DNA from: an uncultured Cytophagaceae bacterium
GTDB lineage: Bacteria > Bacteroidota > Bacteroidia > Cytophagales > Spirosomataceae
DNA length: 21,519 nt
Direction of reading: 5' to 3'
NCBI GenBank assembly: GCA_938008575.1
Contig: CALLKB010000002.1
Span: 1-21,519, forward strand
This document shows positions 20,423 to 21,519 of the stretch, piece by piece. The position numbers and the translations under genes are program-made. Numbering within the stretch: the stretch's first letter is position 1; each line of letters starts with the position of its first letter. The notes under the pieces were generated by a model. That model had not been told where the DNA came from, searched no databases, and saw only the letters and a program-made list of their open reading frames with translations.

Positions 20423-21519
20423 CTATTCCGACTTAGGTACTAAAGCATTCCGACGCTCCCCGCGCTCCATCAAACCACTCGCCCGTAAAACAGAAAACTC
20501 CCCGTAGCGATTTCGGAGATTATCCATCGCTCCATACAAAGGCACCAACCGCGCCCCATCATCAAACAAGCTCAATTGCTCCTGACCCTGTAATAATTTG
20601 GAAAATCGCACCCCAATCAAGCGAATCAACAGTCGGCGATCATACAATTTCTCAAACAATTCATGCACCGCCGGAATCAAACGATGATCACTCGCTGAGG
20701 CAGGAATACTGATTTGTCGGGTATGCGTATCAAAATTCGAATAACGTAATTTGACCGTGATGCAGGAGGTGCATTGGCCGAGTTTGCGGAGGTCGTAGGC
20801 CAACTGCTCCGTGAGCGAACCCAAGATGCGGTGCAACAAATGTACGTCCGTCGTGTCTTGCTCAAAGGTAATCTCCTTCGAGAGTGACTTTTGTTCCGAA
20901 TAAGGGACTACGGGGCGTAAATCGATACCATTGGCCCGCTCCCATAGCATAACACCTGATTTACCAAAAGTTCGCTCCAGCACCTTCAGCGGCATTTGGC
21001 TGAGAGTACCCACATGCACGATACCCATATTTCGGAGGGTCTGGGCCGTTACAGCCCCGATCATCGGAATCTTCCCAACCGTCATGGGTGCTAAAAATGA
21101 TTTCTCCTCTCCAGGTAAGACCTGATATTGTCCGGCAGGTTTAACGTGATTCGTCGCGACTTTGGAAACCGTTTTATTAACGGATAGGCCAAAGGAAATC
21201 TGCAAACCTGTTTCTTTGTGAATCTTTTGGCGCAAATCCGTCGCAAACTGATACGAACCAAAAAACCGCTCCATACCCGTCATATCCAAATAAAACTCAT
21301 CAATCGACGCCTTCTCTACCACAGGTGCCCGATCCATAATCATCCGCGTCACCCAATCCGAATGCTGTGCGTACGCTTCAAAATCCCCACGCAACACGAG
21401 CGCATCCGGACACAACTTCAAGGCCATCCGCATGGGCATCGCCGAACGCACCCCAAAAGTACGTGTCTCATAACTACATGCGGCTACGACACCACGGTCC
21501 GACAAGCCTCCGACGATCA
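20423..21519 (-). CDS. dinB: DinB-type Y-family DNA polymerase IV, 5' end beyond window
   Basis: The reading frame is open to the right window edge (last codons read IVGGLSDRGVVAACSYETR), so the start and the first catalytic aspartate (DLDxFFASVE) lie outside. A start at the TTG near 21505 would be false. Visible: SIDEFYLDMTG with the catalytic Asp-Glu pair, the thumb helix-hairpin-helix region (VGKIPMIGAVTAQTLRNMGI), the little-finger domain, and a C-terminal clamp-binding motif QLSLFDD. Pol IV extends past damaged bases with low fidelity. It is followed after 2 nt by dnaE2. No imuA or lexA is seen, though upstream genes are outside the window. Confidence 0.92.
   Translation of the reverse strand, partial: IVGGLSDRGVVAACSYETRTFGVRSAMPMRMALKLCPDALVLRGDFEAYAQHSDWVTRMIMDRAPVVEKASIDEFYLDMTGMERFFGSYQFATDLRQKIHKETGLQISFGLSVNKTVSKVATNHVKPAGQYQVLPGEEKSFLAPMTVGKIPMIGAVTAQTLRNMGIVHVGTLSQMPLKVLERTFGKSGVMLWERANGIDLRPVVPYSEQKSLSKEITFEQDTTDVHLLHRILGSLTEQLAYDLRKLGQCTSCITVKLRYSNFDTHTRQISIPASASDHRLIPAVHELFEKLYDRRLLIRLIGVRFSKLLQGQEQLSLFDDGARLVPLYGAMDNLRNRYGEFSVLRASGLMERGERRNALVPKSE

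Overview
The window looks like a chromosomal piece of a member of the Bacteroidota, probably an aquatic Cytophagales-type bacterium (an inference from gene families and promoter style; no rRNA or other taxonomic marker is present). Several genes are preceded by the Bacteroidota -7 element TAnnTTTG with short leaders, and the encoded proteins (human-type sulfide:quinone reductase, lipoprotein rhodanese-thioredoxin fusion, DUF2202 lipoprotein, DinB-DnaE2 pair with a degenerate PHP domain) fit that phylum. No rRNA, tRNA, CRISPR array, transposase or phage gene was seen.

Positions 1-9343 form a reduced-sulfur island: two YeeE/YedE-type sulfur transporters (+), a minus-strand unit of a TsdA-like diheme cytochrome c followed by SoxB, a DUF2202 ferritin-like lipoprotein, a divergent sulfide:quinone oxidoreductase, a periplasmic DsrE-family protein, a SAM methyltransferase, a small DUF202 membrane protein, a single-domain rhodanese, a thioredoxin, and a lipoprotein that fuses rhodanese and thioredoxin. 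Together they suggest uptake, oxidation and carrier-bound handling of thiosulfate, sulfide and sulfane sulfur. SoxAX, SoxYZ, SoxCD and a persulfide dioxygenase are not in the window.

Four transcription starts in this island (cytochrome/soxB, DUF2202, SQR, rhodanese) share a GTGA-N6-TCAC palindrome of the Crp/Fnr type (two perfect, two with one mismatch). Its centre lies 36.5 bp from the last G of a -7-like element in every case, the geometry expected for activation from about -41.5. This looks like a small sulfur regulon.

Positions 9560-15786 are a minus-strand run: polA, a family 2 glycosyltransferase, lipoprotein MsrB, a Crp/Fnr-type regulator and an MFS transporter. pdxH is divergent from polA. 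A previously easy-to-miss type II toxin-antitoxin pair (16779-17253) follows, then a DinB-DnaE2 translesion-synthesis pair on the minus strand, with dinB running off the right edge.

The most unusual structure is a set of heptanucleotide tandem repeats. In nine genes at ends of transcription units an array of 7-bp units begins at or within 8 nt of the stop codon, in the same sense orientation and often in exact register with it (rhodanese, YeeE2, trx, fusion, pdxH, toxin on +; soxB, MFS, dnaE2 on -). Further heptamer families (GACTAGC, CTCCGGA, GACCACT) build mosaic blocks that recur with the same module order at 7909-8166 and 17254-17497.
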